Origin: Acidimicrobiia bacterium
Lineage (GTDB): Bacteria > Actinomycetota > Acidimicrobiia > Spongiisociales > Spongiisociaceae
Assembly: GCA_021296345.1 (NCBI GenBank)
Contig: JAGWAN010000024.1
Coordinates: 1-39,751 of the forward strand
DNA length: 39,751 bases
Direction of reading: 5' to 3'
Position 1 is the stretch's first letter. Each line of letters opens with the position of its first letter. The notes beneath the pieces were generated by a model, which did not search any database, was not told the origin of the DNA, and was given only the letters and a program-made list of their open reading frames with translations. Position numbers and translations under genes: made by a program. Positions 1-7,910 of the stretch are shown here, piece after piece.

Positions 1-25
1 CCCCCCCCCCCCGCCCCCCCCCCCC
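1..25. other. Homopolymer C run at window edge (likely contig-end artefact)
   Basis: The first 25 bases are C except for one G at position 13. Read on the minus strand this is a poly-G run inside the 3' end of the molybdenum-hydroxylase FAD subunit gene, where it would encode a run of glycines after a normal family C-terminal stretch. Poly-G tails are a known artefact of two-colour Illumina chemistry, so the assembled sequence probably ends near base 26. That it is an artefact is inference. Confidence 0.7.
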
Positions 26-841
26 GGCCAGGACCTTCACGTGCTCGCTCTTGTAGCGCGGGCTCCCGCGTTCATCGCCGGGCATCCTGGTGGCGGCGGC
101 GGTCGCCGAGGCGGCGCGGGCGATTGTGGTGGGATCGGCGTCCGATCCCACCAGGAGGCTCTCGGCTTCGGGAGCTCGTGTGGCGACCGCCTCGCCTCCC
201 GTCACCGCTATCCCGGCACTCAGGATCCGTCCCGACCCGTTCCGGGTGATCTGGACAGCTACGCCGGCTACTCCGTAGTCGGCTGCGGCGCGCTTCATCT
301 TCTCGTACGCACCGGCCGGGCCCCCGGGCAGCTGGATTCCTGTTATCAACTCGCCCCCCCGGAGCGAGGTCTCGAAGGGTTGCGCGAAGAGGTCGTCGCT
401 TTCGATCATCCGCGTGCCGTTCGCTCCCCCGACCACGACCCGTCCACGGGCGGCCACCAGGGCGGCAGGGAGATCGTTGAGTGGGTCGGCGTGGGCCAGG
501 TTGCCGCCCACCGTGCCGAGGTTGCGTACGAGCGGATCGGCGATCACCGAGGCTGCGTCTGCCCACAGGGGGGAGAGAGAACGGACCTGCGAACTTTGCG
601 CCACCCGGCTGGTCGTCACGAGGGCGCCGATCTCGAGAACGTCACCGGACGACTCGATGGAGTCCAAGCCCTGGATCCTTCCAATATCGACGACGACGGA
701 TGGGCGGATCAGCCGGAAGCGCAGCATCGGGATGAGGCTCTGGCCGCCGGCGAGCGCCATCGAGTTGCTCTCGCCGGCGAGGACCGCGACGGCATCCTCG
801 AGCGTCGGCGACGCTCGGAAATCGAAGTCAGGCGGCCGCAT
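1..841 (-). CDS. Molybdenum hydroxylase FAD-binding (medium) subunit, CoxM-like, 3' truncated
   Basis: This encodes the FAD-binding subunit of a xanthine/CO dehydrogenase-type hydroxylase, which passes electrons from the [2Fe-2S] subunit to the outside acceptor through FAD. The protein begins MRPPDFDFRASPTLEDAV and shows both family flavin motifs: AGGQSLIPML near residue 32 and TVGGNLAHADPLNDLPAAL near residue 110. The end reads RYKSEHVKVLAG, typical of the family C-terminus, and then runs into poly-glycine from the homopolymer at the window edge, so the last residues and the stop are missing. The ATG at 839-841 has an SD (GGAGGG) 5 bases upstream. It lies 66 bases downstream of the peptide-transporter ATPase on the same strand. 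The large molybdopterin and small iron-sulfur subunits are not in the window. The substrate cannot be told. Confidence 0.88.
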   Translation of the reverse strand, partial: MRPPDFDFRASPTLEDAVAVLAGESNSMALAGGQSLIPMLRFRLIRPSVVVDIGRIQGLDSIESSGDVLEIGALVTTSRVAQSSQVRSLSPLWADAASVIADPLVRNLGTVGGNLAHADPLNDLPAALVAARGRVVVGGANGTRMIESDDLFAQPFETSLRGGELITGIQLPGGPAGAYEKMKRAAADYGVAGVAVQITRNGSGRILSAGIAVTGGEAVATRAPEAESLLVGSDADPTTIARAASATAAATRMPGDERGSPRYKSEHVKVLAGGGGRGGG

Positions 842-907
842 CGCCGCCCTCCGGAGAAGGTCTGGTCAGGCCCGAACCCGGACTCCTCGTTGCACGTCCG
901 GCTGAAC

Positions 908-1939
908 TCATGAGATGCCGCCTTCCCAGGGTCGCGGCTTTACATGGCAAGCTACCAGGTGCCGGGGTTCGGTGCCTTCGAGGGCCGGTTCGACTTGGCG
1001 GCATTCGTCCTCGACGAAGGGACACCGGGTGGCGAACTTGCATCCGGGCGGCAGGTCAAGGGGGGAGGGAACGTCTCCGCGCAGTGGCGGATCGCCCTTG
1101 TGGCGCGGGTTCGGGTCGGGTCGCGAAGCCAGGAGGGCTTGGGTGTACGGATGCTCGGGCCGGCCGAACACCTTCTCGAGGGTGCCGTGCTCGACGATCC
1201 TCCCCATGTACATGACCGCCACCGTGTCAGCTACCTGGGAGACGACGGAGAGTTGGTGGGCGATGAAGATCATCGTCAGCCCCAGGCGATCCTGGAGGTC
1301 ACGGAAAAGGTTGATGATCTGGGCCTGGATGGAAACATCGAGGGCGCTCACCGGCTCGTCGGCGATGATCATGTCAGGGCCTACCGCGAGGGCCCGGGCG
1401 ATGGCGACCCGCTGCCGTTGCCCGCCGCTCAACTGCCTGGGACGGCGGTCCGCGAGCGTGGCGGTCAGGCCGACCCTCTCCATATGGCGCGAGACGAACT
1501 CATCGTGCCGACCGGTCTCGACGAGTCCGTGGACCTTGCCCGCTTCGAGGATCGCGGCTCCCACCGTCATGCGGGGATTCAGGGAGGTGAAAGGGTCCTG
1601 GAAGACCATCTGCACCCGCCGGCGTAGCCGGCGAAGGTCGCTTCCGTCCACGGCCCGCACGTTCACGCCGTCGAACAGGACCGTTCCCTCGTCGGGGTCG
1701 ACCAGCCGGACCAAGCTGCGGCCCAGTGTGGTCTTGCCGCTTCCCGACTCGCCGACGATTCCCATCACCTCGCGCTGCCGCACCTCGAACGACACATTCT
1801 GGACGGCCATCAGCCGCCGTGCCGGGACACGCCTGATCCGTTCTCCCAGGGTGCGGCGCACCGGGTATCCCTTGGTCAGACCCTCGACTCGGAGCAGGAC
1901 ATCCTTGGTCGAGTCCCCGGGACGGCCGGCTCCGGTCAC
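908..1939 (-). CDS. Peptide-type ABC transporter ATP-binding protein (DppF/OppF family)
   Basis: This is the second ATPase of a peptide/nickel-type importer and powers uptake at the inner face of the membrane. The 343 residues carry Walker A GESGSGKT (63-70), the Q-loop in VFQDPF (112-117), the signature LSGGQRQ (170-176) and Walker B MIIADEP (190-196). A C-terminal oligopeptide-transporter extension contains HPYTQALL and CKFATRCPF, the usual Cys pattern. The ATG at 1937-1939 overlaps the stop of the upstream ATPase (ATGA), which indicates translational coupling. It is the last gene of the five-gene transporter operon before the molybdenum-hydroxylase subunit. The family also imports opines, nickel and glycoside oligomers, so the substrate is open. 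Confidence 0.95.
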   Translation of the reverse strand: MTGAGRPGDSTKDVLLRVEGLTKGYPVRRTLGERIRRVPARRLMAVQNVSFEVRQREVMGIVGESGSGKTTLGRSLVRLVDPDEGTVLFDGVNVRAVDGSDLRRLRRRVQMVFQDPFTSLNPRMTVGAAILEAGKVHGLVETGRHDEFVSRHMERVGLTATLADRRPRQLSGGQRQRVAIARALAVGPDMIIADEPVSALDVSIQAQIINLFRDLQDRLGLTMIFIAHQLSVVSQVADTVAVMYMGRIVEHGTLEKVFGRPEHPYTQALLASRPDPNPRHKGDPPLRGDVPSPLDLPPGCKFATRCPFVEDECRQVEPALEGTEPRHLVACHVKPRPWEGGIS

Positions 1940-2964
1940 GGCTGCCCATCCCGAAGATGCGGCGAGGTCGCGACACGGTCACGCCACGTCACGAACGGGC
2001 AGGCGGTGACATGATCGGGTCCCACCTCCTGCAGGGACATCGGGACCGATTCGCATCCATCCCTGACGAACTCGCACCTCGGGCTGAACGGGCATCCCGG
2101 CGCTAGCTTCGAGAGTTCCGGCGGTTGTCCCCGCACCGGGACCATCTCCCATCGGTTGGCGGGGTCGAGCTGCGGGATGGATGCGAGCAACGCCTGCGTG
2201 TACGGGTGGCTCGGGTGATCGAATATCTCCTGGACAGGCGCCTGCTCCACGATGTAGCCGGCGTACATGACGGCAACGTGGTCGCAATGCTGGGCGATGA
2301 CGCCGAAGTCATGGGAAACGAGGATCATCGCCATCCCGGTGTCCTGCTGCAGCTCGGTGAGCAGCGCCAAGATCTGCGCCTGGACCGTCACGTCGAGCGC
2401 CGCCGTCGGCTCGTCCGCGATCAGGAGCATCGGCTCGGCGGCGATGGCGCTGGCGATCATGGCGCGCTGTCGCATGCCGCCGCTCATCTCGTGGGGGTAG
2501 GAGTGGAACTGCGTCGCCGGAGAGGCGATCCCCACCCGGTCGAGCAATTCGATCGCCCTGCGGGTGGCCTCTCGTGTACCCATCCCGCGCTTGATCCTGA
2601 GCACCTCGACGATCTGGTTTCCCACCTTGTACACGGGGTTTAGAGATGCCGTCGGATCCTGGAACACCATTCCTATCTCGCCCCCGCGCACCTTGCGGAG
2701 TTCGGTGCGGGATGACCCGAGCAGATCACGACCGTCGAACATCACGCGCCCCTCGATGACCTCGCCCGGCTTGGGTACCAGTCCGATGATCGAACGGCAC
2801 GTCATGCTCTTCCCCGATCCCGACTCACCGACTAGCGCCAGGGTTGCGCCCCGTTCCAGCGTGAAGCTCACCCCGTTGGTGGCGAGCAGGAGTCCCTCCA
2901 GGGTCGGGAAGCCGGTATGGAGGTCCTTGACGTCGAGAAGCGGGGAGCCGCCTAGACCGTCAAT
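1936..2964 (-). CDS. Peptide-type ABC transporter ATP-binding protein (DppD/OppD family), probable AUU start
   Basis: First ATPase of the importer, 342 residues if the start below is right. It has Walker A GESGSGKS, signature MSGGMRQRAMIA, Walker B MLLIADEPTAALDV and a C-terminal oligopeptide extension (HPYTQALLASIP, CPFSPRCEF). Family members usually begin about 5-10 residues before the LLDVKDL strand. In this frame there is no ATG, GTG or TTG there: the nearest are GTG at 3063 and TTG at 3066, which would add 33 or more residues of unlikely composition read from inside the permease gene. An ATT at 2962-2964 sits 7 bases after a strong SD (GGAGG, 2972-2976), so I place the start there. The gene overlaps the permease end by 13 bases and its stop overlaps the next ATPase start (ATGA). 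Confidence 0.9.
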   Translation of the reverse strand: MDGLGGSPLLDVKDLHTGFPTLEGLLLATNGVSFTLERGATLALVGESGSGKSMTCRSIIGLVPKPGEVIEGRVMFDGRDLLGSSRTELRKVRGGEIGMVFQDPTASLNPVYKVGNQIVEVLRIKRGMGTREATRRAIELLDRVGIASPATQFHSYPHEMSGGMRQRAMIASAIAAEPMLLIADEPTAALDVTVQAQILALLTELQQDTGMAMILVSHDFGVIAQHCDHVAVMYAGYIVEQAPVQEIFDHPSHPYTQALLASIPQLDPANRWEMVPVRGQPPELSKLAPGCPFSPRCEFVRDGCESVPMSLQEVGPDHVTACPFVTWRDRVATSPHLRDGQP

Positions 2965-3851
2965 CTCAACTCCTCCCCCAGCCGGTCGGCGAGCGCGTCG
3001 CCAAGCATGCTGAAACCGACTCCGATCGTTACCAGAACGAGACCGGACAGGGTGGTGATCCACCAACCAACCCGGAGGTGGGCCTGTCCGTCGGCGACGA
3101 TGACACCGAGTTCGGCGGTCGGCGCCTGGACCCCGAGACCCAGATAGGAAACGCCTGCTATCAGCAGCAGGTTGAGCACGATGTCGGCCACCGAGAACAC
3201 GAGCGGCGACCGGATGAGGTTGGGGACGGCGTGGCGGCCGAGAATGCGGGCGGTGGAGTAACCGAGTCCCTTGGCAGCGAGCATGTACTGCTGTTCCCGG
3301 ATCACCAGCATCTCGGCTCGGGCGAGGCGGGCGTAGAGAGCCCATCCGACCGCCAGCACCCCGATGAAGATGCCGACCAGACCCGGGCCCGTGATGGCCA
3401 CGACCGCAATCACCACGACCAGGAACGGGAAGGCCATCACGATGTCGACCGACCTGTTGACCACCGTGTCGACCCAGCCCCCGAAGTACCCGGCGATCAT
3501 GCCCAGGGTGACACCCACCAGCAAGGGCACGTAAGTGATGATGAGCACGATCGCAATGTCCAGGCGTATGCCGTGGACCACGCGGGAGAACACGTCACGG
3601 CCGAGTTCGTCGGTGCCGAAGAAGTGGTCGCCGGAAGGCGGTTGGAGTGTTGCCGCCAGGTCGAGTTCGTTGGGTGGGTAAGGAGCGATCCACGGCGCCA
3701 GCAGCCCGGCAAGGACGACCACCACCACTATCGACCCGCCTATGTACAACGCGACGTTCGACCATCGCCGGTCCGACAGGGCGCGCCTTCGTAGCCGGCG
3801 GGTCGCTACCAGCAACCGTTCCTGCCGGACCGATGTCTGGCAGGCGGTCAT
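2952..3851 (-). CDS. Peptide-type ABC transporter permease (DppC family)
   Basis: Inner-membrane permease of the peptide-type importer, 299 residues. After a basic N-terminus comes a first membrane helix (about residues 33-55, IGGSIVVVVVLAGLLAPWIA), then the family stretch HFFGTDELGRDVFSRVVHG, which is a hallmark of the DppC branch. Further helices follow, with the ATPase-contact loop near EQQYMLAAKGLG. The C-terminus LGEELRLTV is normal for the family. The ATG at 3849-3851 overlaps the stop of the other permease (ATGA). It forms the translocation pore with the DppB-like protein encoded upstream. Confidence 0.95.
   Translation of the reverse strand: MTACQTSVRQERLLVATRRLRRRALSDRRWSNVALYIGGSIVVVVVLAGLLAPWIAPYPPNELDLAATLQPPSGDHFFGTDELGRDVFSRVVHGIRLDIAIVLIITYVPLLVGVTLGMIAGYFGGWVDTVVNRSVDIVMAFPFLVVVIAVVAITGPGLVGIFIGVLAVGWALYARLARAEMLVIREQQYMLAAKGLGYSTARILGRHAVPNLIRSPLVFSVADIVLNLLLIAGVSYLGLGVQAPTAELGVIVADGQAHLRVGWWITTLSGLVLVTIGVGFSMLGDALADRLGEELRLTV
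2972..2976 (-). promoter_or_regulatory. Shine-Dalgarno site that decides the DppD-like start
   Basis: GGAGG on the minus strand, inside the last codons of the upstream permease gene and 7 bases before the ATT at 2964. No ordinary start codon follows it in the ATPase frame. TTG codons just after it are in the permease frame and run into that gene's stop. The site is therefore the main argument for a non-standard AUU start. Confidence 0.5.
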
Positions 3852-4792
3852 CCGGTTACCAGCCTGACGCGCGGGTCGATCGCTGCGTATGTCAGATCGG
3901 CCGCCAAGTTGATCACGATAACGGTCAGCCCGAAGAACAGGACCAGCGCCTGGATGACCGGGTAGTCACGTTGGAGCACGGCGTCCACGATCAACGAGCC
4001 GAGGCCGGGGATCGCGAAGACGTTCTCCACGATAACCGACCCGCTGATCATGAAACCGATGATCAGCGAGAGGACGGTGACGGTGGCGATCAGGGAGTTC
4101 CGCATGACGTGGCGGCCGATCACCCTGGACTCGCGGTACCCCCTGGCCCTGGCAGCCTCCACGTACTCCTGGTCCAGGACCTCGATGATGCTCGAGCGCA
4201 AGGTTCGGGCGAGGATCGGCGCCAGGAATAGGCCGATGGTCGCCGCCGGCAGCGTGAGGCTGCGCAGGATGGTAAGAACGTTCGTCTTGTCGTACCCTGC
4301 CACGGGTAGCCAGCCCAACCGGATGGCGAAGAAGAGCGCCAGTAGTAGCCCCAGCCAGAACGACGGCATGGCGAAGGTGATCATGCTTCCCAGCCGCATG
4401 AGATGGTCCTGCCAGCGGTTCCGCCTCACCGCGGACAGGATGGCCAGGGGCACCGCCACCACGACTGCGGTCACCGCGCTGTAGAAGAGCAGCGAGAAGC
4501 TGATCACGGCACGGGTGGCGATCACGTCGCGAACCGGCTCCTTCTTGAGGATCGACTCGCCGAAGTCGCCGACCACCGCGCCTCTCACGAAGCCGATGAA
4601 CTGCTCGGGTACCGAACGGTCGAGGCCCAGATCGCGACGGAGTATGGCCAGGCTCTCGGGCGTGGCGTTGTACCCCAGCATGTTCAGCGCCGGGTCCCCG
4701 GGGACCAGCACGATGATGACGAACGCGCCGACGGTGACCGCCACTACCACCGGGATGCTGTGCAGGAGGCGGCGACCCAGGTAACGGTACAC
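3848..4792 (-). CDS. Peptide-type ABC transporter permease (DppB family)
   Basis: Partner permease, 314 residues from a GTG at 4790-4792 (VYRYLGRRLLHSIPVVVAV). The reading frame is open further upstream, into the binding-protein gene, but family members begin with this first helix and the upstream codons look non-coding. Family features are VLVPGDPALNML after helix 1, DLGLDRSVPEQF, and the ATPase-contact EAA loop DQEYVEAARARGYRE. The C-terminus AAIDPRVRLVTG is the standard DppB ending. The SD is weak. It starts 44 bases after the binding-protein stop and ends in an ATGA overlap with the DppC-like gene. Confidence 0.92.
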   Translation of the reverse strand: MYRYLGRRLLHSIPVVVAVTVGAFVIIVLVPGDPALNMLGYNATPESLAILRRDLGLDRSVPEQFIGFVRGAVVGDFGESILKKEPVRDVIATRAVISFSLLFYSAVTAVVVAVPLAILSAVRRNRWQDHLMRLGSMITFAMPSFWLGLLLALFFAIRLGWLPVAGYDKTNVLTILRSLTLPAATIGLFLAPILARTLRSSIIEVLDQEYVEAARARGYRESRVIGRHVMRNSLIATVTVLSLIIGFMISGSVIVENVFAIPGLGSLIVDAVLQRDYPVIQALVLFFGLTVIVINLAADLTYAAIDPRVRLVTG

Positions 4793-4836
4793 GTTGCCGG
4801 GTCCGCCGCGCTGCCGCTGCCTAATCAGCGTGTTAC

Positions 4837-6456
4837 CTACTGCTCGAACCACGTGTTCTCGACGTGGTACACGCCGAGCGCGTCCAGGTCGACCACGCCC
4901 GTCGCCAGGGGCAGCCACAGGATGTTCAGCCAGGGCATGTCGGCGACCCACTCGGCCTGGATCTGGGGCCAGAGTTCCTGGCGCCTCTCCTCGGTGGCCG
5001 CAACCGCCTCCTCGACCTTCGCCCACAGCGACTCGTTGCCCCATGCGCTGAAGAAGCCGTCCAGCCCGGTCTCGGTGGGATCGGTCATCAGCAGGGCGAA
5101 CTCGTCGGGAACCAGCACGTCCGACGTCCACTTCAGGAACGGCATGGTGATCTCGTAGCCGTAACTGAACAGGTTGTCAGCCAGCGTGCTCTCGTCCAAC
5201 TCCACCAGCTGCAGGTCCACGCCGATCTCCGCCCACTGGGCCTGCAGGACGGTGGCGAGGGACTTGTGCTGCCCGGAACCGGCCGGGAACTGGAAGGTTA
5301 CGCTGAACCCGTCGGAAACCGATGACGAGGCCATCAATTCCTTGGCCTTGTCCAAGTCGAACGCGAAGGGGGCCACCTCGCTGGCCGGCGCGTTGTACTT
5401 GAGCGGTGGGATCAGGTGGTTGGGAACCGTTCCTACCCCTCCGAACACGGCGGCGTTGATCGCCTCCCGATCGGTGGCGTAGCTCAACGCCTGGCGGACG
5501 GCGAGTTCGTCGAGCGGGGGAGCACCGTTGTTGATCCAGACCGGCTCCTGGCGGGTGACCTCGCGCACCAGCACCGTGACGCCATCCATCGCTCCCACCG
5601 CGTCGATCTGGGTGAACGGCACGCTCTCCATCACATGCGCCTCGCCCGAGTCGAGCTTCAACGCTCTCGTGTTGTCGTCCACGATGAAGTCGTAGCGCAG
5701 TTCGTCGAGGTAGGGCTTGCCCTCTTCCCAGTAGTAGGGGTTCGGCTCGAAGCTGATGCTCGTGCCGCGGATCCACTCCTGCAGCTTGAACGGCCCGCTC
5801 CCGACCGGGTCCTCCCAGAAGGCGTCGCCCTGGGCTTCCAGCACCGCTTTCGGAACGATGTAGGCCGGGAAGATGCTGATGTTCTCGAGGAACGCCGCGA
5901 TCGGCCGGTCGAGACGGATGATGAAGTTCCGGTCGTCGATGATCTCCGTACCGGTGTACCCGAGAGCGAGGAACGGAAGGATCGTGTTTATCTCCGGGTT
6001 GGCGAACCGGTCGAGCGAGTACTGGACGTCCTCCGAAGTGACCGGATCACCGTTGCTGAACATGGCGTTCTCCCGGAGGGTGAAGCTCCAGTCGAGCCCG
6101 TCGTCGCTGACCGACCACGATTCGGCGAGCGCAGGAATGATGGAGGTGCTTCCCTTGGGATCGGCGTAGACCAGAGTGTCGAAGATCAGCTCGTGAGCGT
6201 AGATCTGACCGTTGTCGGACAGCTCGAACGGGTTGAGCGTGTTGGTCTCTAGCTGGCGGGCGAAGACGAGCGTGCCGCCGCGCTGGGGACCCTCCATGGC
6301 GGCTTCGGTCGTCGTGGGAGCTTGCGTCGCCTGGGTGGTCGCCTGGGTGGCGGCCTGAGTCGTCTCCGGGGCCTCATCTTCGGTTCCGCACGCCGCTGCC
6401 ACCAGCCCGATCGCCAGTAGGCAAGCAATCATGCGGTAAAGGGGTCGCAGTCTCAT
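4837..6456 (-). CDS. Peptide-type ABC transporter substrate-binding lipoprotein (family 5)
   Basis: Extracytoplasmic binding protein of 539 residues that delivers substrate to the two permeases. The signal peptide ends in a lipobox (LVAAAC, Cys23), so it is lipid-anchored. Residues 31-56 are a Thr/Gln/Ala linker with repeated TQA units. The mature fold begins at RGGTLVFARQLETNTLNPFE, as in family 5 proteins, and contains the usual block around NPYYWEEGKPYLDEL. The ATG at 6454-6456 has an SD (GGGAGG) 6 bases upstream. It is the first gene of the importer operon, and its promoter should lie in 6457-6764. Length and fold fit peptide or opine binders; the ligand is unknown. Confidence 0.95.
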   Translation of the reverse strand: MRLRPLYRMIACLLAIGLVAAACGTEDEAPETTQAATQATTQATQAPTTTEAAMEGPQRGGTLVFARQLETNTLNPFELSDNGQIYAHELIFDTLVYADPKGSTSIIPALAESWSVSDDGLDWSFTLRENAMFSNGDPVTSEDVQYSLDRFANPEINTILPFLALGYTGTEIIDDRNFIIRLDRPIAAFLENISIFPAYIVPKAVLEAQGDAFWEDPVGSGPFKLQEWIRGTSISFEPNPYYWEEGKPYLDELRYDFIVDDNTRALKLDSGEAHVMESVPFTQIDAVGAMDGVTVLVREVTRQEPVWINNGAPPLDELAVRQALSYATDREAINAAVFGGVGTVPNHLIPPLKYNAPASEVAPFAFDLDKAKELMASSSVSDGFSVTFQFPAGSGQHKSLATVLQAQWAEIGVDLQLVELDESTLADNLFSYGYEITMPFLKWTSDVLVPDEFALLMTDPTETGLDGFFSAWGNESLWAKVEEAVAATEERRQELWPQIQAEWVADMPWLNILWLPLATGVVDLDALGVYHVENTWFEQ

Positions 6457-6764
6457 GTATAAGCCTCCCTCGCCTCATGGAGCTTGGTCCAGCCCGTGGA
6501 CTGCCGGCACGTCCGCGCGGAGGCAGGATCGTGCGGTCCTTAATGGGCTGAACTTTGGTTACTGAGGCTAGACGAACGGGTTCCCGCGCGTCGGGCAGGG
6601 CCCGGTCGGCCAACGGATAACGGTCTAGCCCGATCGTGTCCAGGGAAGTGGTCTCACGGGTGGCTCCGCGTCACGAGCGCGGGGGCAGTTCCGGGTAGGC
6701 GGCGGTCATCACGAGCCCTGGGTGGCGTGGCGGGAGTCGAATAGCGAACCGACCCCGGTCGGTC
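6457..6764. other. Intergenic region upstream of the peptide importer
   Basis: No credible gene in these 308 bases. The region must hold the minus-strand promoter of the importer operon, but I see no convincing -35/-10 pair. An 8-base inverted repeat is present: GGCTAGAC at 6566-6573 and GTCTAGCC at 6623-6630, 49 bases apart. It could be two half-sites for a regulator or chance. Confidence 0.4.
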
Positions 6765-7488
6765 TCACTTTCGGTCAGGTTTGATGAAGGGCAAGTGGCC
6801 GAGGCTGACGCCGGTTTCCAGCACTTCTCCGTCGTGAGGCCACTGCAGTCGCACGGACTTCTGCTCGACCGGGACGACGGCGGATAGGTGCGCGAACCCG
6901 ATCAGGTCCTTCAACGTGTGGCTCCACCCGACACTTGTGGCGTATCCGATCCGAACTCCGTCCGATACGAGATCGAGGGGTGGGAACCGCCGGACCTTGC
7001 CGTCAATCGGTGGTAGTTCACCCCGGGCAACGAATCTCCTAACCAATTCGCGCCAGTTGATCCGGAGAGAGCGCATTCGGCGACCGTTGCCACTACTACC
7101 ATGGCGTGTAATAGGCATGGTCGACGGATATGCGGCTGGCGTCGCGCGGGATCAGCCGGTTCACGAATCGCTCGGAGTCAGGTCCGTGTATGTGAACCGT
7201 GTCCAGAGGTGACTTGTCCTCGACCATGGCAGTCGACCGCACTGCTCGCGTCTCTTCTGGGACGCCCGCGAGCATCTCCGGCATGGCGCTCGGCCCCCAT
7301 GTCGTCCAGGGCCCTCGGTCGTTCGCTGTTCCGAAGCCTGTCGTGAAGGGCGTTTGGACGAACATTGCCCGGTCGATGGGTTTCCCCATGAAGCCAAAGC
7401 TCATATCGCCCGGCTCCAGCAATTTCCCATGGCGATCCCGGCTTTTTCTCTTGAAGATCCGTGTGGTCCCTTGCCGCCATCCGTACAT
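6765..7488 (-). pseudogene. GcvT-family (aminomethyltransferase/folate-dependent demethylase) remnant
   Basis: Two pieces of one family lie in order on the minus strand. The N-terminal piece (7096-7488) contains AVRSTAMVEDKSPLDTVHI, HGPDSERFVNRLIPRDASRI and ends at AYYTPW. This is the folate-binding domain start, where the family normally continues with a CDE.GKV stretch. Two consecutive stop codons follow the W. The second piece, in another frame (ending at 6765), holds the C-terminal barrel signature GYATSVGWSHTLKDLIGFAHL. About 200 or more central residues of a normal member are absent, so this is a deletion plus frame loss rather than one point mutation. Third codon positions are less GC-rich than in neighbouring genes, which fits decay. 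The former substrate (glycine, sarcosine, dimethylglycine, DMSP or methoxy-aromatic) cannot be told. An open frame without a start codon extends upstream to about 7569. Confidence 0.8.
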
Positions 7489-7910
7489 CCGGACGGGATG
7501 GACTCGTCCGTGGGTCTTGAACCGGACCGAGTATCCGTACGCGCAGCCAAAGTAATATTCTACATTACTGAACTACTTCCGGCCGTCAAGGGGCTATCAG
7601 GCAACATCGGCAGCAGGAGCGAGATACCGCGTTTAATGGACGCGTCTACTGGCAGTCCCCGTATCTCTGCCTGCGTGCCTAGCTATAGCATAATTCTAGG
7701 ATTATTAAACTTTCAATGTCGGAATAGAACGATGGATGAGCCGGGCGTAAGCAGTCACATCCGATGATTCCGGTCCGTGCTCGTTGCCCGGCTACACCCC
7801 GTTCGAGTCTTCAGGGGGTGTAAGAAATACTCGAATAGATACCGACCTTGTCGTAGCAAACCAGCAGGCTGGCTTGAAGCCAAACAGCGGGGAAGGAGCG
7901 GCCGGAGCCG
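7489..7910. other. AT-richer gene-free region
   Basis: No supported gene in about 420 bases between the GcvT remnant and the end of the E1 beta gene. Bases 7680-7740 are markedly AT-rich for this genome. A hairpin with a perfect 7-bp stem, ACACCCC (7794-7800) and GGGGTGT (7815-7821), has a 14-base loop but no T tract, so I do not call it a terminator. The composition and the neighbouring deleted gene suggest a former insertion or deletion site; this is inference. Confidence 0.4.

Noticed and set aside
41..913. Open frame of 290 codons on the plus strand opposite the molybdenum-hydroxylase subunit
   Set aside because: The minus strand encodes clear FAD-binding motifs; the plus frame has low-complexity, Arg/Gly-rich composition.
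7794..7821. Hairpin ACACCCC/GGGGTGT and a nearby GTTCGAGTC as a possible tRNA piece
   Set aside because: The motif sits in the hairpin loop and not in a T-arm, and no acceptor or anticodon stem can be drawn around it.
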